Shown here piece after piece: positions 32,711 to 40,230 of a stretch of DNA of 64,000 nt. The first letter of the stretch is position 1, and every line of letters starts with the position of its first letter. Both the position numbers and the translations under genes were made by a program. The notes below the pieces were generated by a model. It saw only the letters and a list, made by a program, of their open reading frames with translations, did no database searches and was not told the DNA's origin. Source of the DNA: an uncultured Treponema sp. (lineage in GTDB: Bacteria; Spirochaetota; Spirochaetia; Treponematales; Treponemataceae); NCBI GenBank assembly GCA_946410085.1, contig CAMJZA010000005.1, forward strand, positions 34,003 to 98,002, in the 5' to 3' direction.

Positions 32711-33580
32711 TTATGAAGCAAGCATTGCGGAAACGTAGCGGTCCGCATTGAATGGCTCGATGTCGGGATATTTCTCGCCGGTACACAGGTAGGCGACCGG
32801 TATGGCAAGCTCCCGCCCTATCGTAATCAGGCAGCCTCCCTTCGCGGTCGAATCGTACTTGGCGAGCACGATTGCGTCCAGGCCGACCGCCTCGTGAAAG
32901 ACTTCCGCCTGCCTGACCGCATTCTGGCCGGTCGTCGCATCGATGACGAGGATCTTCTTGTAGCAGCCTTCATCGGCCTTTGCCCGCGCGATCTTGTCTA
33001 TCTTCTTGAGCTCGTTTACCAGGTGCTCCTTGTTCTGCAGGCGGCCGGCGGTGTCGGCAAGGACAAGCCCGCCCCCCTGCGCCCGGCAGGCGTCGGCGGC
33101 GTCAAAGACGACGGCCCCCGGATCGCTGCCCATCTGGTGCTTCACGACGCGCACGCCGAGCCGCTCGCCGTGCATGGAAATCTGGTCCACCGCCGCCGCC
33201 CGGAAGGTATCGGAAGCGGACATGATCACTTTTATGCCCCGGTCGGAATAGAGCTTTGCAAGCTTGGCAGCCGAGGTCGTCTTGCCGACCCCGTTCACGC
33301 CGAGCAGCATGTAAATGTTCACTTTTCCCGGCTCGGGAGTCAGGTCAACCCCCTTTACGCAGGTCAAAAAGTGTTCCCTGAGCAGGGAAACAACCGCATC
33401 CTCACCGGAAAGCCTGTCCTCGCGGCATTTTTTCTGCAGTGCGTCGACGATTTCCACCGCATTCTTTGCACCGACGTCAGCTTCAATCAGGATGTCGGTC
33501 AGCTCATCAAAAAAGTCGTCATCCTCACTTTTTCCGCCGAACAGCCGCTTCAGCCGGTCGGCAAAAGACATCTTTGCCAT
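32711..33580 (-). CDS. ftsY: signal recognition particle receptor FtsY
   Basis: The SRP receptor GTPase that docks Ffh-ribosome complexes at the membrane. A 289-residue NG-domain protein: N domain 1-90 (FADRLKRLFGGKSEDDDFFD), G1 GVNGVGKTTSAAKLA, then SASDTFRAAAVDQ, DTAGRLQN and the G4-like AKYDSTAKGG. The acidic A domain of enterobacterial FtsY is absent, as in many bacteria, so membrane binding depends on the N-terminal amphipathic helix. Confidence 0.96.
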   Translation of the reverse strand: MAKMSFADRLKRLFGGKSEDDDFFDELTDILIEADVGAKNAVEIVDALQKKCREDRLSGEDAVVSLLREHFLTCVKGVDLTPEPGKVNIYMLLGVNGVGKTTSAAKLAKLYSDRGIKVIMSASDTFRAAAVDQISMHGERLGVRVVKHQMGSDPGAVVFDAADACRAQGGGLVLADTAGRLQNKEHLVNELKKIDKIARAKADEGCYKKILVIDATTGQNAVRQAEVFHEAVGLDAIVLAKYDSTAKGGCLITIGRELAIPVAYLCTGEKYPDIEPFNADRYVSAMLAS

Positions 33581-33590
33581 AGCAGCACAC

Positions 33591-35315
33591 CTACCTTATA
33601 TAGTCCGTCGTCAAATCCGATTCGTCCATCTGCAGGCCATCCAGACTTGCTTCGTCCAGTTCTACGTCATCCAGTCCAGCATCGTCTAGACTCGCCCCGT
33701 CCAGTCCTGCATCTTTCTGCCCGATCCCGTTCCGCACGGACCCGTTCAGCTTCGACACATCCAGCACGGAAGCTTCCTGGGGCAAAAGGCCCGACGCCTT
33801 GTGCACATAGCGGAAAAGCTCAAAGAGGAAGAATCCGCCCGCCGCAATGGCAACCCCGGTCGCCGCGTTCGAAAAGTCGGTGGCATTGTCAAGGTTCCCC
33901 CGCAGCTCCCCGCCCCGGAAAAAGCCGTCCTTCACTTCCAGATAGTTGCCGTAGGCAAGGAAGGCAGCCGGCAGGGCGAGCATGAGGGCAGAATAGCCCC
34001 GGTAGCTCCAGATGCGGCGCTTGTGGATCTCTGCCTCGTCCGGCCGCTGCCTGAGCCTGACCTTGAGCCGGGCGCCGTCTTCCTGCAGCCCGGGCGCAAC
34101 ATAATAATAGTAGTCGCCCGCCCCCGCCCTGAGCAGCTCGCCGGCCTGCGCCATCTGCCCGGCGTCCAGTCCCGCAATAAAGCGCCCGAGCACCGGCTTT
34201 CCGTTTATCATGACGGGCAGATTCCGCGTCTGCGAGTCCAGCTGCCCGATCAGGCCCGCATCCGCAAAGGCGGCCCCGGTCCAGCTTTCCCCGTCCCTGC
34301 CTTCCAGGAAGGTCAGGTCAAACGTGCCGTCGCTCTTCTTTTCCATCGGAACGACCATCGAGTACCGGGTAGACTCGGTAAAGCGGTAGGAAACGGACTT
34401 GGTAAAGTAGCCGTCGGCGCAGATTTCAACCTTATGGGTCCCGTAGGATACGGTCGCATCCCGCGCCCCTTCCCGGAGCAGGATGCCGTCGACGAATATC
34501 TGGCAGGAAGCAAGGGCTTCCTCGGGGCTGATGGTAAAATGGATTTCCACGGGCATCGTGTTCGCAATCTTGGGCAGGAGGGCAACCACCAGGTTGTCGG
34601 CAAGCTCAGAAAGCTCATTCAGCTCACCCACTTCCGTCACGCTGCCCGCGCTCCAGCCGCCCGGATAGCAGAGCAGTTCCGCCGTAACGGAAACAAAGTT
34701 CCCGAAGGACTCGATGGAACCGCGTATCAAGCCGCTCAGGCCCTGCGACAGGGCAAACTGATTCAGTTCTTCCCCCTCCGGCAGTTCCAGGAGGGAAAAG
34801 GCGTTCCGGTCCAGAATCGCAATCGACTCCAGCACGGACGGCCCCCCGTCTGCCGAATCGTAGCGGCCCTTCAGGGCTTCCGCATCCGTCAGGTTCTGCC
34901 GGATGGACGCTTCAATCTGCGCAATCTTCTTTTCAGCTTCGGCTATCTGCTTTTTGAGCTTGCGTGCGTTATGCTCGCTCAGCACAAGGCCGTCCCGGGC
35001 TTTCAGCTCACGCGAGAGCTGGAGGCAGAGGGACAGGCGGTCGGTCTGCAGCTGGAAGAGCTGGCGGTCAAGCTGCTCGGCAAGGGAAAGGACGTGGGAT
35101 GCATCGCCCGCAATTTTTTCAAGGAGCAGGGTCGGAATGTCGGTCGCAGCCTGCTCCACGGCCCTGGACCGCCCGCTCGCAAGCTCAAAGGGGAGCGCGC
35201 TCAAAAGCCAGCCGCCCCCCTCCTGATACGGCCCGGAAACGCTTTCGTCCCCCTCGCAAAAGACGGCAGAGGAAAACAGGAAAAAGACGAGCAGTTTCAG
35301 GAGCCGCCGGTACAT
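33591..35315 (-). CDS. PEGA-type envelope protein with acidic pentapeptide tail
   Basis: A 574-residue protein with signal peptide (LLKLLVFFLFSSAVFC). Residues 100-170 are a coiled coil (KLKKQIAEAEKKIAQIEASI). A PEGA-like domain follows at about 280-345 (HFTISPEEALASCQIFVDGI, GTHKVEICADGYFTKSVSYR). Two hydrophobic segments lie near the C-terminus (SALMLALPAAFLAYGNYL; GVAIAAGGFFLFELFRYV). The last 40 residues are seven five-residue units of type xxxLD (DAGLD GASLD DAGLD DVELD EASLD and so on). Starts one base inside the prfB stop. Function unknown. Confidence 0.65.
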   Translation of the reverse strand: MYRRLLKLLVFFLFSSAVFCEGDESVSGPYQEGGGWLLSALPFELASGRSRAVEQAATDIPTLLLEKIAGDASHVLSLAEQLDRQLFQLQTDRLSLCLQLSRELKARDGLVLSEHNARKLKKQIAEAEKKIAQIEASIRQNLTDAEALKGRYDSADGGPSVLESIAILDRNAFSLLELPEGEELNQFALSQGLSGLIRGSIESFGNFVSVTAELLCYPGGWSAGSVTEVGELNELSELADNLVVALLPKIANTMPVEIHFTISPEEALASCQIFVDGILLREGARDATVSYGTHKVEICADGYFTKSVSYRFTESTRYSMVVPMEKKSDGTFDLTFLEGRDGESWTGAAFADAGLIGQLDSQTRNLPVMINGKPVLGRFIAGLDAGQMAQAGELLRAGAGDYYYYVAPGLQEDGARLKVRLRQRPDEAEIHKRRIWSYRGYSALMLALPAAFLAYGNYLEVKDGFFRGGELRGNLDNATDFSNAATGVAIAAGGFFLFELFRYVHKASGLLPQEASVLDVSKLNGSVRNGIGQKDAGLDGASLDDAGLDDVELDEASLDGLQMDESDLTTDYIR

Positions 35316-36449
35316 TACATATCGTCCCCTTCATCGGCGGAATCGGTCGGCAGGCCCTTCCACTTGGCCGCCAGGAATGAATCGAGGAAGCCGTCAATGT
35401 CGCCGTCCATGACCCCGTCAATGTTGCCGACCGAAAACTTGGTCCGGTGATCCTTGACCATCGTGTAGGGCTGGAAGACATAGCTGCGTATCTGGCTGCC
35501 GAAGGAGATGTCCTTTTTTTCACCGGCGAACTTGGAGTTCTCCTTCTCCTTCTGCTCCTTGTAATACTCGTACAGGCGCGAGCGCAGGATGCTCATCGCA
35601 GTCGCCCGGTTCATCAGCTGGCTCCGCTCGCTCTCGCACTGGACGACGATGCCCGTCGGCAGGTGGGTAAAGCGGACGGCGGATTCCGTCTTGTTGACGT
35701 GCTGACCGCCCTTTCCGCCCGCGCGGAAAGTGTCTACCCTGAGGTCCTTGGGGTCGATCTTCACTTCAATGCTGTCATCGAGCACCGGAAACACATAGAC
35801 GGACGCAAAGGAGGTATGCCGCCGCGCATTGGCATCAAAGGGACTGATGCGGATCAGGCGGTGCACGCCGGCCTCGCCCTTCGTATAGCCGTACACGTAG
35901 TCCCCGGAAATCTTCATGTTGATGGACTTTAAGCCGCCTTCGACCTCTTCCTGGGAAAGGACTTCGGTCTTGTAGCCGTGACGTTCCGCCCAGCGCTGGT
36001 ACATGCGGGAAAGCATGAAGGTCCAGTCGCAGGCTTCCGTTCCGCCCGCACCCGCATGAACGGACAGGAAGCAGTCGTTCCGGTCAACCTCGTCTGACAG
36101 GAGGTTCAGGATGCTCTGGTGGTCGTATTCCTTCTTGATGGACTCGTACTGTTCCTTCAGTTCCTTTTCAAGGCTCTGGTCGCCTTCTTCAATGCCGAGC
36201 GTGTAGAGGGTTTCAAGGTCTTCTACCTGTCCCTTCAGGGCTTCCCAGGGTTCCACCCGGGCTTTCAGCGCCTTTATCTCGTTCATCACCCGGGTCGCCT
36301 TGTCGTTGTCGTCCCAGAATCCCGCGGCCTGGGTCAGGGTCTCTTTTTCTGCAATCTTAGCCTTTATCCCGTCCGGGTCAAAGACGCCCCCAAACGTCAA
36401 GGATGTTTTCTTTCAGCTCGTCTATGCCCTCTTTGTAATCTTCCAGCAT
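35315..36449 (-). CDS. prfB: peptide chain release factor 2, programmed +1 frameshift
   Basis: Terminates translation at UGA and UAA. The first frame starts at ATG 36449 (GAGGAAG upstream) and reads MLEDYKEGIDELKENILDVW GRL to an in-frame TGA at 36378-36380. The site is GGGGG-CGT-CTT-TGA-C, the classical RF2 autoregulatory frameshift with its Shine-Dalgarno-like G-run three bases before CTT. After the +1 shift the protein continues DPDGIKAKIAEKETLTQ. Recognition motif SPF (ISPFDANARRHTS) and catalytic GGQ (GGKGGQHVNKTES) are present. Total 377 residues. Upstream, TTCCAGTCAA is repeated twice (36491-36510); read leftward each gives TTGACT, possible -35 boxes. Confidence 0.96.
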
Positions 36450-36552
36450 GTCTTTTTCTTCCTCACTCAGTTCTATTCAGTTCCCGTCGCTTCCAGTCAA
36501 TTCCAGTCAATTCCATCGAACTTTTTTCATGGCAGCCTGCGCTGCCGGCCCG

Positions 36553-36921
36553 TCAGCGGGATCCCGGCTTGCGCACTGCGGGCCGGCCGGCCGTCCCCCG
36601 GTTCGCTGCGGGTGCCTTTGCGCCGGCCTTGCTGCCCGTCGCGACAGGATTGCCCTGGAACTGGCACTTGCGCCAGCGCTTTTCCTTCAGCTCGGTAATC
36701 ACGAAAAGGCCGCCGACCGGAAATTGATAGAAACGCACGCTGTCGTAATAGTCAGTCACCCTGTCTATCTCCCGCTTGAGCTTGGCAAGGTCATCCACAC
36801 TCACCCGCATGTTCTCGTAGCATGAGCGCTGGGACTTCTTGAACCCCATCTGGGTGAGGATGCTTACCATCGCGCGGGCAGTGTCGGGGCTGCCCGGGTC
36901 TAAAACAACAGATACAAACAT
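36553..36921 (-). CDS. Cas2-like ferredoxin-fold protein, not linked to CRISPR
   Basis: A 122-residue protein. The first 90 residues follow the Cas2/VapD pattern: strand MFVSVVLDPGS with the conserved Asp, helix SPDTARAMVSILTQMGFKKS, strand SQRSCYENMRVSV, helix DDLAKLKREIDRVT, strand DSVRFYQFPVGGLFVITEL. A basic Ala/Gly/Arg-rich tail (SKAGAKAPAANRGTAGRPAV) follows. No cas1 and no CRISPR array occurs in the window, so it is probably not an adaptation protein; a nuclease or structural role is open. The promoter lies so close that the mRNA is predicted leaderless. It precedes prfB on the same strand. Confidence 0.7.
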   Translation of the reverse strand: MFVSVVLDPGSPDTARAMVSILTQMGFKKSQRSCYENMRVSVDDLAKLKREIDRVTDYYDSVRFYQFPVGGLFVITELKEKRWRKCQFQGNPVATGSKAGAKAPAANRGTAGRPAVRKPGSR

Positions 36922-36928
36922 ATACTAT

Positions 36929-36957
36929 AGCATAAATGAAACGGTGGAACTTGTCAA
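36929..36957 (-). promoter_or_regulatory. promoter of the Cas2-like gene, predicted leaderless
   Basis: Read leftward: TTGACA (36952-36957), 17 bp, TATGCT (36929-36934), 7 nt to the ATG at 36921. No ribosome-binding site. Bases 36958-37067 show nothing else. Confidence 0.6.
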
Positions 36958-37067
36958 ACCGTAAATGTCCCAAGGGAATCAGTTTTTACGGGATATGGCA
37001 GCATAAAACCGTATTCCCGCCGGGTGTCCCCCGGCCCCCCCCAGACGAATCCCCGGGTCAAGGCGCC

Positions 37068-37985
37068 TCAATCCCGCGCAAGGAACTCCCGCACCGCGTC
37101 AATGCGGGCACGGGCCAGCCGCCGCCCCGCTTCGTACACCCGCCGCAGTTCTCCCGCATCCTTTTCCGTCCGGCTGATGCCGAGCGGGGCTTCCGGGCAG
37201 ATGACAAGGACTTCGCCCCGGTCAGCCTTTGCAAACACGTCATCAACTTCCTCATTGTAGACCTCGGGGCGGCGGCGCATTGCTTCCACCGCCAGCGGGT
37301 ACTTCCCGAGCATGAGCCTCATGAGCCACATGAGGGAAGACGGCTTCTTGCGGAAATTCCTCGGCTGGGTCAGGATGACGACATTGTGCGTGTAGCCCAG
37401 GCCCTCAAAGAAGCGGAGGGGCACGGAATCCGTCATGCCCCCGTCCAGCAGCCGGTAGCCGTCCACCTGTACCACGCGGCTTGCAATCGGCATTGACGCA
37501 CTCGCCCGCATCCAGGTCAGCTCCTTCTCATCGCAGGTCTCAAGCTTTTTATAGACCGGTCTGCCGGTCACGCAGTCAGAGGCGACGCAGTAAAATTCCA
37601 TCGGGTTTTCCCGGTAGCGTTCATAGTCAAAGGGATCAAGGAGGTTCGGTATCTGATTGTAGCAGAAGTCCGCCCCGTACAGGTCGCCGGTCACAAGGAG
37701 CGAGCGGAAGGAACAGTAGCGCCAGTCATGGGAAAAACGCGTATTGTAGCGGATGGCGCGGCCCGCCTGCTGCGACTTGAAGTTGCAGCCGAAAGTCGCC
37801 CCGGCCGAAACGCCGACGGCCCCGTCAAACACAATCCCTTCTTCCAGAAAGACGTCAAGCACGCCTGCCGTGAACATCCCGCGCATGGCACCGCCTTCAA
37901 GCACCAGCCCCCGCTTTTTTCCTGCCGGCTTCTGCTCCGGCGCGCGCCCCGGCACGTGGCCTGCCTCATGTTCCTGCATGCACAC
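37068..37985 (-). CDS. patatin-like phospholipase
   Basis: A 305-residue patatin/RssA-type serine hydrolase. The oxyanion loop is LVLEGGAMRGMFTAGVLDVF (residues 27-46), the nucleophile elbow is GVSAGATFG (GxSxG), and the catalytic Asp lies in LLDGGMTDSVPLRFF (DGG). RRRPEVYNEEVDDV in the C-terminal part is typical of the bacterial YjjU-like branch. Likely a cytosolic lipid acyl hydrolase. Second gene of a leftward unit tRNA-Leu, tatD, patatin; 3 nt from tatD. Confidence 0.92.
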   Translation of the reverse strand: MCMQEHEAGHVPGRAPEQKPAGKKRGLVLEGGAMRGMFTAGVLDVFLEEGIVFDGAVGVSAGATFGCNFKSQQAGRAIRYNTRFSHDWRYCSFRSLLVTGDLYGADFCYNQIPNLLDPFDYERYRENPMEFYCVASDCVTGRPVYKKLETCDEKELTWMRASASMPIASRVVQVDGYRLLDGGMTDSVPLRFFEGLGYTHNVVILTQPRNFRKKPSSLMWLMRLMLGKYPLAVEAMRRRPEVYNEEVDDVFAKADRGEVLVICPEAPLGISRTEKDAGELRRVYEAGRRLARARIDAVREFLARD

Positions 37986-37988
37986 CTC

Positions 37989-38900
37989 CTATGCCGTCCT
38001 GTCCGCAGCGGTGCAGGCCGGGAACAGGGCCCGGCAGTTCGCATCGACCGTCCGGCACAGGGCCTCGGCGCTCACCCCCCGCATGTCCGCAATGAACTCG
38101 TAGGTGTGGCTTATCAAAAGCGGCGTATTCACCTGTCCCCGGCAGGGAACGGGTGCAAGGTAGGGCGCGTCGGTTTCCAGCAGCAGGCGGTCATCCGGTA
38201 TGAAGCGGACGAGTTCCCGCATCTGGTCCATCAGCCGCTTCTTCGTATAGGTCACCGCCCCGCCCAGGGCAATGTACCAGCCCCGGTCCAGAAAGGCGCG
38301 CGCCTCGTCAATGCCGTAGGAATAGCAGTGGATGATGCCCCGGTGGTAGCCCACCTCGTCTATGCAGGCACGGGTTCCCTCAAAGGCCTCGCGGGAATGG
38401 ACGATGACGGGAAGCGACAGGCGGTGCGCCAGCTCCAGCTGCATCATGAACATCTCCGACTCCGCCTTAAAAAGCTCGTCGTCCCAGCCTTCGGCGCTCC
38501 GCCGGTCCGCTCCGGCAGGGTTCCAGTGGTGGTCCAGCCCGCACTCGCCCACCGCAAGCAGGCGGCCGGGGAAAGGCGATGCGTCAGACTGCGCACGGGC
38601 GATCTGCCGCTCAAGCTCTGCGACCTGCTCCTTCCGGGCACGGATGGCATCTTCGTCCGGCCAGATGCCGGCAGAAAAGTAAAGCAGGCTGCGGGCCTTC
38701 GCGCGGACGGCTTCATCGCCGATCTGCGCAAGGCAGTCCTGTGCCAGAGCCATGCGGGGCAAAAGGTCGTCAGCCCTCGTGCCTATGTCGAGGGCAAAAA
38801 AACAGTCCCGCTCTGCCAGGGATGCAAGGAGAGACGCCCCCCAGGGCATGCCGAACTGTTCTGTCAGATAGTGAAAGTGAAAATGGGTGTCGGAATACAT
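37989..38900 (-). CDS. TatD-family metal-dependent hydrolase
   Basis: A 303-residue TIM-barrel hydrolase (3'-5' exonuclease/D-aminoacyl hydrolase family). The first metal ligands are in MYSDTHFHFHYL (HxH), then VGECGLDHHWNP (Glu), SLPVIVHSREAF (His), IIHCYSYGIDEA (His) and LLLETDAPYLAPVP (Asp). The start at 38900 is chosen because the HxH strand begins there and a longer frame would run into the tRNA gene ending at 38933. No ribosome-binding site is clear; probably co-transcribed with tRNA-Leu. Confidence 0.9.
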   Translation of the reverse strand: MYSDTHFHFHYLTEQFGMPWGASLLASLAERDCFFALDIGTRADDLLPRMALAQDCLAQIGDEAVRAKARSLLYFSAGIWPDEDAIRARKEQVAELERQIARAQSDASPFPGRLLAVGECGLDHHWNPAGADRRSAEGWDDELFKAESEMFMMQLELAHRLSLPVIVHSREAFEGTRACIDEVGYHRGIIHCYSYGIDEARAFLDRGWYIALGGAVTYTKKRLMDQMRELVRFIPDDRLLLETDAPYLAPVPCRGQVNTPLLISHTYEFIADMRGVSAEALCRTVDANCRALFPACTAADRTA

Positions 38901-38932
38901 CGTTCTAAAAAAATAAGCCGCAGATTTCAGAT

Positions 38933-39018
38933 TGCCGGGCACCGGACTTGAACCGGCACAGCTGTTACCAGCCGAGGGATTTTAAGTCCCTTGTGTCTAC
39001 CAATTCCACCAGCCCGGC
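38933..39018 (-). tRNA. tRNA-Leu (anticodon TAA)
   Basis: Acceptor GCCGGGC (39018-39012) pairs with GCCCGGC (38940-38934), with discriminator A at 38933. D-arm GGTGGAATTGGTAGAC, anticodon loop CTTAAAA (anticodon TAA), a long variable arm (CGGCTGGTAACAGCTG) as in class II tRNAs, and T-arm GTTCAAGTC. No encoded CCA. Confidence 0.97.
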
Positions 39019-39045
39019 GAACGGTTTTCGCTGTCTTTGACAGTA

Positions 39046-39074
39046 ACTATAGCGTTTTTTCGCCGCAAGTGCAA
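39046..39074 (-). promoter_or_regulatory. tRNA-Leu promoter
   Basis: Read leftward: TTGCAC (39069-39074), 17 bp, TATAGT (39046-39051), about 27 nt before the tRNA 5' end. Confidence 0.6.
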
Positions 39075-39077
39075 GAT

Positions 39078-39164
39078 GATTATACCGTGAGTGATTATAC
39101 CGTGAGCCGGCAGCATAGTTGCCGGCTCATTGTGTGCGATTGCAGCAACGCTGCTATCGCACAC
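39078..39164. repeat. duplicated 15-mer and two strong hairpins
   Basis: GATTATACCGTGAG repeats at 39078 and 39093 (each holds TATAAT on the minus strand). TGAGCCGGCA/TGCCGGCTCA (39103-39112/39120-39129) is a perfect stem. GTGTGCGAT/ATCGCACAC (39132-39140/39156-39164), continuing to GCAGC/GCTGC, is a 14-bp stem with one mismatch. The second overlaps the end of the Arg/Ser-rich gene and probably ends its transcript. Confidence 0.75.
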
Positions 39165-39714
39165 GACTGTACAGACCGGCAAGTTCTTCCCGCCATGCAG
39201 GCCGGGAATCCTTGTCTTCCCATTCAATGATTTTTTTAATCGTAAAATGACGCAGGTCGTGGATATTCGCGAACTCAAGGACGCCGAAACGTCCCTGTCC
39301 TATATAGGTAAGCCGCTCGTTGTCGGCAAGCTTTTCCTGTTCACTCAGGGAAGCAAGCGCGCAGTCAAAGTGCATCGGCCGACCGTCTTCCCGGTTCACG
39401 ATGGCGCTTCCCACGTCGGCAATCGTCATGCCGCACTTGGGACAGACAGGCCGCTCTCCCGCCTTATAGGAACGGATTGCATCATCTTCATCGCGCAGCT
39501 GGTCAGCCGGCAGGCTGTAGGAAGACCGGTAGCTGCTCTTCCTGAACAGGGGTTCGGAATAGCGGGAATCCTTCTTGCGGGAAGAACGGGAGCCTGCGCC
39601 CTCGTCCCGCCTGGATTTCGCTTCCCTGCCGCGCCGTGCAGAAGCCTGGCGGCCGGAAGAAGCCTGCCGCCCCGAAGCACTCCGTCCGTGCCTGGACCTT
39701 CTTTCAGTACTCAT
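39154..39714 (-). CDS. Arg/Ser-rich zinc-ribbon protein
   Basis: A 186-residue protein. Residues 1-75 are almost entirely Arg, Ser, Gly and Ala (RRSRHGRSASGRQASSGRQA; SRSSRKKDSRYSE; SSYRSSYS), disordered and very basic. Residues 85-186 are a compact domain with CPKCGMTIADV and HFDCALASLS, a probable zinc-binding site (CxxC...HxxC), and GRFGVLEFANIHD. RNA or ribosome association is plausible from the basic tail; no family known to me. TATACT stands 7 nt before the ATG (39722-39727 on the plus strand), predicting a leaderless mRNA. Confidence 0.7.
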   Translation of the reverse strand: MSTERRSRHGRSASGRQASSGRQASARRGREAKSRRDEGAGSRSSRKKDSRYSEPLFRKSSYRSSYSLPADQLRDEDDAIRSYKAGERPVCPKCGMTIADVGSAIVNREDGRPMHFDCALASLSEQEKLADNERLTYIGQGRFGVLEFANIHDLRHFTIKKIIEWEDKDSRPAWREELAGLYSRVR

Positions 39715-39753
39715 GTACGCCAGTATAGCGACTTTTCCTGCGCGATTCTAGCC

Positions 39754-39960
39754 CTAGACAAATCTTTCTGCGCTTCTTTCCGTCATCGGCGGCCTCTCCA
39801 CGATTTTTCTGCTGACGACCGTCGCAATGCGGTCAACGGCATTTTCTACATAGTCAGTGTCCAGAATCTTCTGTTTCAGTTCCGTAATACGGATCATCAC
39901 GGCGGCCTTGGACCGCTTTCCAGAAGCTGAGCCTTCGGCCCGTTTTTTTGTAATCGGCAT
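39754..39960 (-). CDS. small basic protein of unknown function
   Basis: A 68-residue protein (MPITKKRAEGSASGKRSKAA), basic N-terminus and a helical middle (RITELKQKILDTDYVENAVDRIATVV). ATG 39960 is chosen because GGAGTAAC precedes it; longer frames lack a ribosome-binding site. No family recognised. Bases 39961-40156 hold no gene I can support. Confidence 0.5.
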   Translation of the reverse strand: MPITKKRAEGSASGKRSKAAVMIRITELKQKILDTDYVENAVDRIATVVSRKIVERPPMTERSAERFV

Positions 39961-40156
39961 GTATGTTACTCCACAAAACCTTTTGAGAACATGGCGTACA
40001 GGTTCTATCCCACTGACATCCAAAAGAGAGAACGCAAACCTGATGTGCTTGTACTTATATTGTCGAACCGCTCCACGGGAACATTTAGCTGATATTGTGC
40101 GGGAAATAAAAAAATGTTTCGCGTAAATTGCTGTCATACAAGCAGATACAGCTCCA

Positions 40157-40174
40157 CCTCCCCGCAAGGGGAGG
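40157..40174. terminator. GC-rich tetraloop hairpin after the NHL/VWA gene
   Basis: CCTCCCC-GCAA-GGGGAGG, 7 bp, perfect. It lies about 57 nt past the leftward gene's stop. No clear T-tract. Confidence 0.5.
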
Positions 40175-40230
40175 ACCGCGCAGGCGGAAGGGAGAAGCTG
40201 ACCTGAAACTGTCCTGAATCAGAAGTGCTG

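Noticed and set aside
36553..36921. Active CRISPR adaptation module because of the Cas2-like gene
   Set aside because: No cas1, no effector and no repeat-spacer array anywhere in the window.
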